Assembly (NCBI GenBank): GCA_020853095.1
Contig: JADYZN010000040.1
Location: forward strand, 141,034-205,033
DNA: 64,000 bases
DNA from: Phycisphaerales bacterium
Lineage (GTDB): Bacteria > Planctomycetota > Phycisphaerae > Tepidisphaerales > Tepidisphaeraceae
Direction of reading: 5' to 3'
How positions within the stretch are numbered: position 1 is the stretch's first letter; each line of letters opens with the position of its first letter. The notes under the pieces are model-generated. The model was not told the origin of the DNA. It did not search any database and saw only the letters and a program-made list of their open reading frames with translations. The translations under genes were made by a program, and so were the position numbers. This document shows positions 35,490 to 43,495 of the stretch, piece after piece.

Positions 35490-35914
35490 GTTGGCATCTT
35501 TCGTTCCAATGGAATCGCGGGAGCATGGGTTGCCAACGGCAAACTTCACAAACAAGCCACCTGCTCAAAGAGTGACCTGTCATTTCCATGCGATCGATAA
35601 CCTTTGGCGGGTACGATAGATATGAAACAGCGGTATTGCAATCATTTCAGCCCGATCCAAAATCCCCATATGGATCGGACACGTTATTAATGCAAACGAT
35701 TTCTTCTTGGAATTACCCGGTAGTGTTTGTCATGTGACCCAAATCCGGATATAAACCAGCCGCTCATTTGGATGGTTCCAGCTTGCCGGCGGCTCGGTTG
35801 ATCCGTCCGCATCAGACATGAAAAGAGACCCCTTCCAGAAGCGGTTCGGGCCGAGGCTGGAAGATCGCCCGCGAGGGCGTTGCGATAACTACCGATCGGG
35901 GAAGACGCGGCCTT
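35490..35914 (+). other. Divergent intergenic region (425 bp)
   Basis: The interval separates the Gdx-type exporter (minus) from the ABC importer operon (plus). The half near the importer holds its probable promoter at 35727-35755 and ~150 bases of leader. No coding frame, tRNA or clear riboswitch is seen in the rest. Confidence 0.6.
35727..35755 (+). promoter_or_regulatory. Candidate promoter of the sugar ABC importer operon
   Basis: TTGTCA (35727-35732) and TATAAA (35750-35755) are separated by 17 bases. Transcription would start near 35762, leaving a leader of about 150 bases before the binding-protein ATG. A small GTCA-TG-TGAC palindrome lies over the -35 box. Confidence 0.5.
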
Positions 35915-37417
35915 ATGAAGTACCTGTTTATCGCCTGCCTGGTGGTGCTGACCGGGGCCAGCGTTTTGACGGCGCTGTGGCTCCCGGAATCCCGCAGTTC
36001 ATTGCCCGTGTTGTACTGGGTGACCGATCCCAATCCGGCCCGCCAGGACCAGATCAATATTTTCAAGCAGTGGCTGAAGAAAAACGGCTATCCTGACATG
36101 GAATTGCGGGTGGACTCGGCCAACAACGACCAGAGCAAAAAAATCATCCAGGGCGTGTCGGGGGTGGCCGGAGACATCTGGGATCTCTATTCCAACGGGG
36201 AGACGCAATATTATTACGAGATCGGCCTGTTGCGGGATGTCACCGAGCCGGCGCTGCGGATGGGATTTGATCCCAGCCACACCTGGAAGGCGGGCGAGCC
36301 GGAGCTGATGGCGACGACGCACGATGGGCAGTTGCGGCAGTTCGCCTTTCCGTGCAATGCCACAGTGGGATTGTTTCTGGTCAATCGCCAAACCTTTCGC
36401 GACCACCAGCAGCCTTTGCCGCCCAAGGAATGGAAGGTGGATGAATTTGAACGCTTGGGACGCGAATACGTGCGGGCGGCCAACAAGGGGCTGCCCTCAC
36501 GGCGATATTTTTACGCCGATGGCGTCAACCTGCTGACGTGGATGCGAAGTTGCGGCGTCGGCGAATACAACGAAACGTTGACCCGCTGCACGATGGATGA
36601 TCCGCGCTTCGCCCGATTGCTGGAGCGATGGAAGAACTGGATGGAGGTGGATCACATTATTCCATCCAACGCGGACCTTGCGGCGATGACCGCATCCGGC
36701 GGTTATGGCGGCACAAGCCCGCAGAAATTCAACTCCGGCGAATATGCCATGATCCATGCCGGCCGATACCTGCTGATCCAGATGCGGCAATTCGATGCGG
36801 ACCGCAAAAAAAAGGGCCTGCCGCTGTTGGACATGACGACCGCCGGCCTGCCGTACGATGAATTCGCCAACGTGACCTTTGTCACCCGTTCGGCGGCGGT
36901 TTACGTCGGTTCAAAACACCCTGAGCTGGCCTACTATTTCCTCTCCTACCTGGCCTCCGAGGATTACAACATGCAAATCGTGCGGGATGCGGATTCGCTG
37001 CCGCCCAATCCGGCTTACACGCGCACCGAGGCTTATCTGCATCCACCCGACCATCCCAACGAATGGGATGTCCATGGGGCGTTCGCCAAAGCCGCCGAAA
37101 CCATCGCCATCGGCAACAGCTACAGCCCGTTCGTCCTGCGGCAGATTTACAACCGTGAACTGGATGAGGCCACGCAGGAATTTCTCACCGACCGGATTTC
37201 CGCCGACCAGGCCGTCCGGCAACTGGCGTCGCGACTCAACCAGGCCATCGACCGGACGCTGGTGGAAAACCCGGAATTGAAACCGCTGTACGACAAGCTG
37301 GTCAAGGACCAGCAGACCATTGACTCCCTGCGGGCCAGGGGTGAAAAGGTTCCGCTGTCGCTGATCCGGGATCCGTTTCATCGGGCCTATTACCAGTACA
37401 AGGGGTGGGCACAATGA
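35915..37417 (+). CDS. Sugar ABC transporter substrate-binding protein
   Basis: The protein has 500 residues. An N-terminal hydrophobic signal or anchor (LFIACLVVLTGASVLTALWL) precedes a periplasmic binding domain of the MalE/carbohydrate type. Recognisable features include a binding-site-like FPCNATVGLFLVNRQTF stretch, the GEYAMIHAGRYLL segment and a FVTRSAAVYVGSKHPELAYYFLSYL helix. The C-terminal ~90 residues form an extra helical tail. The stop overlaps the first permease gene (ATGA). The sugar cannot be named. No cytoplasmic ATPase gene is near, so it probably uses a shared MsmK/UgpC-type ATPase. Confidence 0.85.
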   Translation: MKYLFIACLVVLTGASVLTALWLPESRSSLPVLYWVTDPNPARQDQINIFKQWLKKNGYPDMELRVDSANNDQSKKIIQGVSGVAGDIWDLYSNGETQYYYEIGLLRDVTEPALRMGFDPSHTWKAGEPELMATTHDGQLRQFAFPCNATVGLFLVNRQTFRDHQQPLPPKEWKVDEFERLGREYVRAANKGLPSRRYFYADGVNLLTWMRSCGVGEYNETLTRCTMDDPRFARLLERWKNWMEVDHIIPSNADLAAMTASGGYGGTSPQKFNSGEYAMIHAGRYLLIQMRQFDADRKKKGLPLLDMTTAGLPYDEFANVTFVTRSAAVYVGSKHPELAYYFLSYLASEDYNMQIVRDADSLPPNPAYTRTEAYLHPPDHPNEWDVHGAFAKAAETIAIGNSYSPFVLRQIYNRELDEATQEFLTDRISADQAVRQLASRLNQAIDRTLVENPELKPLYDKLVKDQQTIDSLRARGEKVPLSLIRDPFHRAYYQYKGWAQ

Positions 37418-38904
37418 GAACACGCGGGACGCGAACGGTTCGAAACGTGGGAGCGGGCGTGGCGTTTCTGATGCCCAACCTGCTGGGGTTCCTGGTGTTC
37501 ACACTGGTGCCGCTGGTCTTCAGCATGGTGCTGGCGTTCAGCAACTGGGATTTGAAGCTTCACAACCAGTACAAGGACAAGCACATCCAGTTCATCGGCC
37601 TGGATAATTTCATCCAACTGATCAACGAGCCGAATTTCTGGAAGTACCTGGGCAATACGTTTTACCTGATGATGCTGCTGCCCTTCGGCATCGCCGCCAG
37701 CCTGATCGCGGCGATCCTGCTCAGCAAAGACCTGCGCGGCGGCAGCCGTCGAATGTGGGTGAGCCTGCTGCTGACGGCGATCATGGTCGGTTCGCTGCTG
37801 TTGCTGCTGGCCACCGGGCAGGGACGCAGCGGGATGGTCATTTTGATGGCCTCGCTGGTCGCCTCCATCTTCATCGGCGGGGCGATCGGCGGACAGACGA
37901 TCTACCGCACGCTTTTTTACATTCCCAATTTCACCGCGGGCGTGGCGACGATGCTGCTTTGGAAGCATCTGTTCAACCAGCAAAGCGGGCCGATCAACTC
38001 GGTGCTTCGCGGGCCGTTGCTTGGTTTGACCGATGTCGTGCGACAATCACCGTCAACGCTGGTGCAGGCGGGCTTATGGGTGGCCGCGGGATTGATCGCT
38101 CTGGGGGCGTGGTTTGGTTTTCGCCGTCTGCGCAGGGCATGGGCGGATGGGGATTGCGGGTCGAGCGCGGCCGTCTTTTGCGGGCTATTCCTGATCCTGC
38201 CGGCCATTCTTGCCGTTCCCTGGTCGCCATTGCCGAGGGTCGGGTGGACCGTGCTGGCCGTCACGATTGGCGTGGCCATTTGGCAATTAATCGTCGCATT
38301 TCGCGGCCGCGAATTTTACGGCCGGCCGTGGGATGGCGTCGGCAGCGCCCTGATGACGGCCACGTCGTTGATGTCGGTGCAACTGGTGATGCTGGGGCTG
38401 GGCATCGTCTGCTATTACCTGCCGGCCATGGCCGCGGTCCCCGATGGACTGACGCCTCCCAACTGGCTGACCGATTATGACTGGGCCAAGCCGGCCATGA
38501 TGCTGATGGGTTTCTGGGGGGCCATCGGCTCGAACAACATGCTGTTGTACCTTGCCGCCTTGACCAACGTCCCGGCGGAGCTTTATGAAGCGGCCGACAT
38601 CGACGGCGCCTCGCGGATGGGCAAATTCTGGAACATCACCTGGCCGCAACTGGCCCCCACCACCTTTTTCATCGTTGTGATGGGCGTGATTTCCGGTTTG
38701 CAGGGTGGATTTGAACAGGCCCGCGTGATGACCAAGGGAGGTCCGGCCGGATCGACCACCACGCTCAGTTACATGATTTACAGCCAGGGTTTTGAAATCG
38801 GACGGCTGGGGTACGCATCGGCCGTGTCGTGGATGCTGTTCGCGATGGTCCTGGTGATCACGCTGTTCAACTGGAAATTCGGCAACAAGTATGTCAACGA
38901 TTAA
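37414..38904 (+). CDS. Sugar ABC transporter permease (MalF-type, enlarged)
   Basis: The protein has 496 residues from ATG 37414, overlapping the binding-protein stop. The coupling-helix EAA motif LYEAADIDGASRMGKFW near residue 390 and the surrounding TM helices are typical of carbohydrate ABC permeases. Normal length is ~290-320 residues; here about 170 extra residues, with additional hydrophobic segments (roughly 90-150 and 210-340), separate the N-terminal part from the core. The extra helices may be a planctomycete elaboration. It overlaps the next permease by 14 bases. Confidence 0.85.
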   Translation: MRTRGTRTVRNVGAGVAFLMPNLLGFLVFTLVPLVFSMVLAFSNWDLKLHNQYKDKHIQFIGLDNFIQLINEPNFWKYLGNTFYLMMLLPFGIAASLIAAILLSKDLRGGSRRMWVSLLLTAIMVGSLLLLLATGQGRSGMVILMASLVASIFIGGAIGGQTIYRTLFYIPNFTAGVATMLLWKHLFNQQSGPINSVLRGPLLGLTDVVRQSPSTLVQAGLWVAAGLIALGAWFGFRRLRRAWADGDCGSSAAVFCGLFLILPAILAVPWSPLPRVGWTVLAVTIGVAIWQLIVAFRGREFYGRPWDGVGSALMTATSLMSVQLVMLGLGIVCYYLPAMAAVPDGLTPPNWLTDYDWAKPAMMLMGFWGAIGSNNMLLYLAALTNVPAELYEAADIDGASRMGKFWNITWPQLAPTTFFIVVMGVISGLQGGFEQARVMTKGGPAGSTTTLSYMIYSQGFEIGRLGYASAVSWMLFAMVLVITLFNWKFGNKYVND

Positions 38905-39883
38905 CTCCATCCGACCAGGCCAGTCCACCGAACCGGCCTCCATCCCGCCGGATTCGGCCAAGGTGGACAAACTGTTGAATCGCCCCCCGGGCGACCGACG
39001 ACGGTCTCGTTCGGTCAGGACGTACTTCTCGGTTTCGCTGCTGCACCTGGTGTTGGGGGCAATTTCGCTGGTCATGGTGCTGCCGTTTGTCTGGATGTTG
39101 CTGACCAGCCTCAAGCCGCTGAGCGAGGTCGCCTCCACCGACTGGATCCCCAGTTCGGTGGATACGGTGCAAACAACGGGCGTGCCGGTGCCGCGAAACT
39201 ACGTTGACGTGTTCGATTACAACAACCCGGACATCAACCATCGGGGCATCCAGTTCGCGCGGTTTTACTGGAACAGCATCTTCGTCGCGGCGTGGGCGAC
39301 GTTTTTACAGGTTCTGACCAGCGCGATGGCGGCATTCAGTTTCGCCCGCCTGAAATGGCCGGGGCGGGATCGGGTTTTCCTGTTGTATCTGTCCACCATG
39401 ATGCTGCCGGGCCTGGTGATGATGATCCCCAATTTTCAGATCATGATCTCGCTGGGGCTGGTGGATACGTTCACGGGGCTGATCGTGCCGGCGGCGTTCA
39501 GCGCGTTCGGCACGTTTCTCATGCGGCAGTTCATGCTGAGCATACCACAGAGCCTCGACGAGGCGGCCGAGATCGACGGGGCGGGCAAGTGGCGGCTGTT
39601 CTGGGAGATCATTTTGCCCCTGTCGAGGCCGGGGCTGATCACGCTGACGATTTTCACCTTCATGGGCAATTACAACAGCTTCTTCTGGCCGTTGGTCATG
39701 CTGCGCAGCGAGGCCAAATACACGCTGCCGATCGGGTTGCTCTTTTTTGATTCAAGCCAGGGACAGGCCACCCACCTTCTGATGGCCGCCGTCACGATGT
39801 CGGTGGTTCCGATGATCGTGCTGTTCGTGCTGTTGCAGAAATACCTGGTCAAGGGTATCCAGTTGGGGGCGGTCAAAGGGTGA
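38891..39883 (+). CDS. Sugar ABC transporter permease (MalG-type)
   Basis: The protein has 330 residues. A polar N-terminal segment of ~45 residues is followed by six TM helices. The EAA motif LDEAAEIDGAGKWRLFWEI is well preserved and the C-terminus ends with the usual QKYLVKGIQLGAVKG. Together with the upstream permease it would form the channel of a carbohydrate importer. It is the last transporter gene; TruD follows after a few bases. Confidence 0.92.
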   Translation: MSTINSIRPGQSTEPASIPPDSAKVDKLLNRPPGDRRRSRSVRTYFSVSLLHLVLGAISLVMVLPFVWMLLTSLKPLSEVASTDWIPSSVDTVQTTGVPVPRNYVDVFDYNNPDINHRGIQFARFYWNSIFVAAWATFLQVLTSAMAAFSFARLKWPGRDRVFLLYLSTMMLPGLVMMIPNFQIMISLGLVDTFTGLIVPAAFSAFGTFLMRQFMLSIPQSLDEAAEIDGAGKWRLFWEIILPLSRPGLITLTIFTFMGNYNSFFWPLVMLRSEAKYTLPIGLLFFDSSQGQATHLLMAAVTMSVVPMIVLFVLLQKYLVKGIQLGAVKG

Positions 39884-39897
39884 TTGACCGGCCTACA

Positions 39898-41133
39898 ATG
39901 GATGCCATGCGACTGCCCTATTTAACCAGCGAATTCCCCGGCATCGGCGGGGTCATCAAGCAGCGGGACGAGGATTTTTTCGTCCAGGAAATCCCGCTTT
40001 ACGAACCGGGCGGCGAAGGCGAACACGTTTACGCCGAGATTCAGAAGATCGGCGTCAGCACGTTTGACGCGATTCGCCGGGTCGCCGGCGCGTTGCGGGT
40101 TTCATCGCGCGACATCGGCTATGCCGGCATGAAAGACGCCCGCGCCCTGACCCGACAGGTCATCTCCATCCAGGGCACGACCCCCGAAGCGGTGATGGCC
40201 ATGCAATTGCCGGACATCTCCGTGCAATGGGCCGCGCGACACGCCAATAAACTGCGGCTGGGCCATTTGTGGGGCAATCGCTTCGCCATCAAGATTCGAC
40301 AGGTCAACCCCACGGACGTGGTTCGGTTGCCGCCGCTGTTGAACGTGCTGCGGGAACGGGGATTGCCCAATTATTTCGGCGAGCAGCGTTTTGGCCGGCG
40401 GGGCGACAACGCCCGGCTGGGCGCGGCGTTGATCGCGGCCGACGACCCGATGCTGTTGCGGTTGCTGCTTGGATCGCCCGATCCCAAATTGGATGATCCC
40501 GCTGCACTCGAAGCCCGACAGGCATTTGAACGCGGCGATCTTGAAACCGCGTTGCGGCTGCTCCCCCGTTATCTGGGCATGGAACGGCAGGTTCTTGGCC
40601 GGTTCATCAAGACCGGCAATCCCACCGCCGCCGTCAAGTCGATTGATGAGAAAATCAGGCGGTTGTGGGTCTCGGCGTTGCAATCGGAACTGTTCAATCA
40701 GGTGCTGGCCCGCCGGATCGGGTCTTTTGACCAGGTGCGATGCGGCGATCTGGCCTGGAAACACGACAATGGCGCCTGTTTTCTGGTGGAGGATGCGGCC
40801 GTCGAATCGCCCCGGGCGGCGCGATTTGAGATCAGCCCCACCGGCCCGATGATCGGCTATCGCATGACGTTGCCGCAGGGCGAGCCGCTTGAGATCGAGC
40901 AGGATGTTTTCGCCGGCCACGCCCTGTCGGGCGAACATTTCCGCCTCGCCGGTCATCACAAGGTCAAAGGCGTTCGCCGGCCGTTGCGCGTGCAGCCCAA
41001 AGACGTTGACCTGTCCGCCGGCGTGGACGATCATGGCCCGCATGTGACGTTGGTCTTCTCGCTGCCGGCCGGTTCGTTCGCCACCAGCCTGCTGCGCGAG
41101 GTGATGAAAACCGACGCCGACGCTCAATCATAA
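39898..41133 (+). CDS. truD: tRNA pseudouridine(13) synthase TruD
   Basis: The protein has 411 residues from ATG 39898; ATG 39907 and a GTG at 39880 are alternatives. The catalytic aspartate motif is GYAGMKDARA, followed by TruD family elements NYFGEQRFGRRGDN and later SALQSELFNQVLARR. TruD converts U13 of tRNA-Glu to pseudouridine. It follows the permease by about 15 bases and may simply be carried on the same transcript. The insertion domain (about 140-300) is of the usual bacterial size. The assignment is secure. Confidence 0.92.
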   Translation: MDAMRLPYLTSEFPGIGGVIKQRDEDFFVQEIPLYEPGGEGEHVYAEIQKIGVSTFDAIRRVAGALRVSSRDIGYAGMKDARALTRQVISIQGTTPEAVMAMQLPDISVQWAARHANKLRLGHLWGNRFAIKIRQVNPTDVVRLPPLLNVLRERGLPNYFGEQRFGRRGDNARLGAALIAADDPMLLRLLLGSPDPKLDDPAALEARQAFERGDLETALRLLPRYLGMERQVLGRFIKTGNPTAAVKSIDEKIRRLWVSALQSELFNQVLARRIGSFDQVRCGDLAWKHDNGACFLVEDAAVESPRAARFEISPTGPMIGYRMTLPQGEPLEIEQDVFAGHALSGEHFRLAGHHKVKGVRRPLRVQPKDVDLSAGVDDHGPHVTLVFSLPAGSFATSLLREVMKTDADAQS

Positions 41134-41149
41134 GCCGATCAAATTCACC

Positions 41150-41659
41150 ATGTTGTTCATCCCAACGGAAGTTCGACCCTCCCCCATCTTCGGCCGTGGA
41201 TTGTTCTTGACGCATCCGCTGCAAAAAGGGGCCATCATCGCCTCGTTCACGCTCGACACGCGCCCCATCGTCGAGGATGAATTCATCCGGCACATCACCC
41301 GGGGCGATCCTGCCATCACCCGCACCGGCACGCGATACATCGGGAAGTATTTCACCATCACCGATGACACCGATTCAAACCTCAATTATTTCAATCATTC
41401 ATTTGAACCCAACTGCCTGGTTCATTGCGGCATCGTCCTGGCAAGGCGGGACCTGCCGGCCGAAACCGAATTGACCATCGACTATCGCACGCTGGTCGAT
41501 GCCTCGGACGTTGGGACGTATGCGGATGCCGTCACCGGCCGGGTCATCAAGGGATACACCGCCCGCCAGACCCTGTTGCGCACGGCCGCCGAATTGATTG
41601 AATTGATCAACACCCTGCCGGATTGGGAGCCTGCGCCGCCGCCTGATACTGATCGATAA
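41150..41659 (+). CDS. SET-domain protein (putative lysine methyltransferase)
   Basis: The protein has 169 residues, made of one SET domain. GRGLFLTHPLQKG (15-27) is the first SET motif, NHSFEPN (82-88) the SAM-binding pseudo-knot motif, and ELTIDYRTL (107-115) the catalytic tyrosine region. No post-SET cysteines are present. Bacterial SET proteins are usually thought to methylate ribosomal or nucleoid proteins. It starts 16 bases after truD, suggesting co-transcription with an RNA-modifying gene. Its end overlaps the convergent membrane-protein gene by 53 bases. Confidence 0.85.
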   Translation: MLFIPTEVRPSPIFGRGLFLTHPLQKGAIIASFTLDTRPIVEDEFIRHITRGDPAITRTGTRYIGKYFTITDDTDSNLNYFNHSFEPNCLVHCGIVLARRDLPAETELTIDYRTLVDASDVGTYADAVTGRVIKGYTARQTLLRTAAELIELINTLPDWEPAPPPDTDR

Positions 41660-42089
41660 GCGATTGCTGTCCATCCGCTATCCGCACCGACACGCTGCCG
41701 CCTGACGGGCCATCTTTGGTTTCGATCATCCCGACGATTCGCCGGCATCGGCGCTTGGTATAAACCACGCCGCAGGTGAATTCGGCCGCGAAAACGTAAC
41801 GATAACGCTCCGATTCCACCCCGTAGATGACGTCGTACACCCGCACGTCCGCCGCCCCCACGCAATCCAGCAACGGCGGCAGACGCGGCCCGATCCGAAA
41901 CCGATCGGCGGGGCAAAAGTGCATCCCCATCCGCTCCGCCAGCGCCCGCAACCGTCGTCGTCGTTCCGCCCTCACCCAGAGCCGCCACGCGAAAAACAAC
42001 GCCCCGGCCCCCACCATCGCCGTCAGAAATTCACCCGGAGAAAACCACACGTTGATTTCTTTGTTTGGCACACATGCCGCGCGGCCCAA
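41607..42089 (-). CDS. Membrane-anchored protein of unknown function
   Basis: The frame has up to 160 codons. A TTG at 42089 follows directly after the stop of the upstream CX4CH gene (TAATTG), and later GTG or ATG starts are possible, so the N-terminus is uncertain. One hydrophobic helix (FLTAMVGAGALFFAWRLW) is followed by a basic stretch and a ~110-residue soluble domain with a few cysteines (MHFCPADRF, EFTCGVVY, RRCRRIVG). No family was recognised. The 3' end overlaps the convergent SET gene by 53 bases. Confidence 0.5.
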   Translation of the reverse strand: MGRAACVPNKEINVWFSPGEFLTAMVGAGALFFAWRLWVRAERRRRLRALAERMGMHFCPADRFRIGPRLPPLLDCVGAADVRVYDVIYGVESERYRYVFAAEFTCGVVYTKRRCRRIVGMIETKDGPSGGSVSVRIADGQQSLIDQYQAAAQAPNPAGC

Positions 42090-43289
42090 TTACTGGCCGG
42101 CCGGCGCGCTGGTCGGCTGGCTGGTCGGGACCATTCCCGGCGGCGTGTATTCAATCCCGTATTGAGGCTCGACCGGCCGCAGCGAGTCGCGCATCCACGT
42201 GATCAACTGCTTGTACCTCGCATCATCCCGACTGCGGAAGATCGGCCGATACCCCGGTGTCTGCGGGTGGTCGATGTCAGACTTGTCCGGTTGCAGGCCA
42301 TACTGCGCCAACAACGACATCTCCGGCTGCGTCCGGTCGATCAACTTTCGTTGCGTTGGCCCCGAGCCAAACGAACCCCCCGGCGACGACAACGTTTTGG
42401 CGTAATTCTGCAGAATGTAAAAATTGGTGTACGCCACCGTATCGGTCGCCTCGCCATTGTTGAACAACACCAGCTTTCCACCCGCCGGCCCGCCATGGCA
42501 GGCGCTGGTGGCGCAATTCTGCAAAACCATCGGCTGCACGAACCGACGAAATTCCAGCATCGACTGCGGATCGCTCAAAATCCGCACATCCCGCGTGAAC
42601 TTCTCATCGGCACGGGTCAGAATTTCGATCGCCTGATCCACCGGCTGGAGATTATTGAAATAACTCTGGTCCTGGTTGTACGCCGCCACGAATCGCCGTT
42701 TGACGTCGTTTTCAAAACGAATCCGCACGTTCGTATCGGTGGACCGCAGCTCGAATTGCCGGATGGTGTTGACGTTGTCGGCCGTCAACAGCCGTTTTTC
42801 CACCGGCGGCGCCGGCGGGCGATTGGGCTGGCCGGTGGGGGTTTGGCTCGATGAAGGTGCGTTCTCCTCGTGGCTCTGATTGCGTTCCAGCGCCCTCTGC
42901 CGCTGGATCAATTCCAGAAACGTCGTCGCCTCCTCGTTGTTGGGATCGATCGCCAGCGCCTTCTCGACCGCGTCGCGCGCCAGGTCGTAACGATGATTGT
43001 CAAACGCCCACCGCGCCAGTTGCAACCGGCCCTGCACATCCTTGGGATCCAGCTTTTCCAGTCGTTGTTGATATTCCTTGTCCAGGCTCTCGATGTAAGC
43101 GATCGACTGCACCTCCGACCGCTTCAGTTGCGTCTGAATGCCTCGAATGGTGACGATCACCGTGTCTTCCTTTTCGGTGACATCCCCCTCCATCTTGTGA
43201 CCATCCTTCAACGTGACCACCCCCTGCTCGGCCCACAACGCCGACCCCAGCACGCACACCGCCACACCCATCATCCACCGACGCAGCAT
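42090..43289 (-). CDS. Secreted protein with a CX4CH haem-c-like motif
   Basis: The protein has 399 residues, with GAGGAG before the ATG. A signal peptide (ends near SALWA) is followed by a small beta domain (GVVTLKDGHKMEGDV), then a helical TPR-like part (GRLQLARWAFDNHRYDLARD). The C-terminal half includes QNCATSACHGGPAGG, a C-x4-C-H motif like noncanonical haem-c sites, where a conserved planctomycete cytochrome would have CxxCH. It is probably periplasmic. Whether haem is bound cannot be told from sequence; a disulfide between the two cysteines is an alternative. Confidence 0.65.
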   Translation of the reverse strand: MLRRWMMGVAVCVLGSALWAEQGVVTLKDGHKMEGDVTEKEDTVIVTIRGIQTQLKRSEVQSIAYIESLDKEYQQRLEKLDPKDVQGRLQLARWAFDNHRYDLARDAVEKALAIDPNNEEATTFLELIQRQRALERNQSHEENAPSSSQTPTGQPNRPPAPPVEKRLLTADNVNTIRQFELRSTDTNVRIRFENDVKRRFVAAYNQDQSYFNNLQPVDQAIEILTRADEKFTRDVRILSDPQSMLEFRRFVQPMVLQNCATSACHGGPAGGKLVLFNNGEATDTVAYTNFYILQNYAKTLSSPGGSFGSGPTQRKLIDRTQPEMSLLAQYGLQPDKSDIDHPQTPGYRPIFRSRDDARYKQLITWMRDSLRPVEPQYGIEYTPPGMVPTSQPTSAPAGQ

Positions 43290-43404
43290 AAGAAGCTCCT
43301 CATCGTGTGTTGTTCACCGTCGATCTCTCCCCTTTTTGCCTGCGCACTGTAAATCCGCCCGGCAAATGTGGCAAGTTTCACATTGCATATGACACTTTTA
43401 ACAA

Positions 43405-43458
43405 CCGGGGTCTTTTTTATCATCAAAAAAGAGATAAACTGGTTCGTTTCGACCCCGG
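43405..43458 (+). promoter_or_regulatory. Inverted-repeat leader upstream of the SNF2 gene
   Basis: CCGGGGTC (43405-43412) and GACCCCGG (43451-43458) form an 8-bp inverted repeat around a 38-base spacer. Inside it is TTTTTT-atcatc-AAAAAA (43413-43430). The region lies 38 bases before the start codon and between divergent genes. It may be a folded leader or an operator pair; no standard promoter was identified with confidence. Confidence 0.35.
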
Positions 43459-43495
43459 ACCGGCTCGAAACGTTACATGGGAAAATAATTTGTCG

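Noticed and set aside
35490..35640. Guanidine riboswitch before the Gdx/SugE-type exporter
   Set aside because: None of the conserved core strings of guanidine-I, -II or -III classes could be found in the leader on reading.
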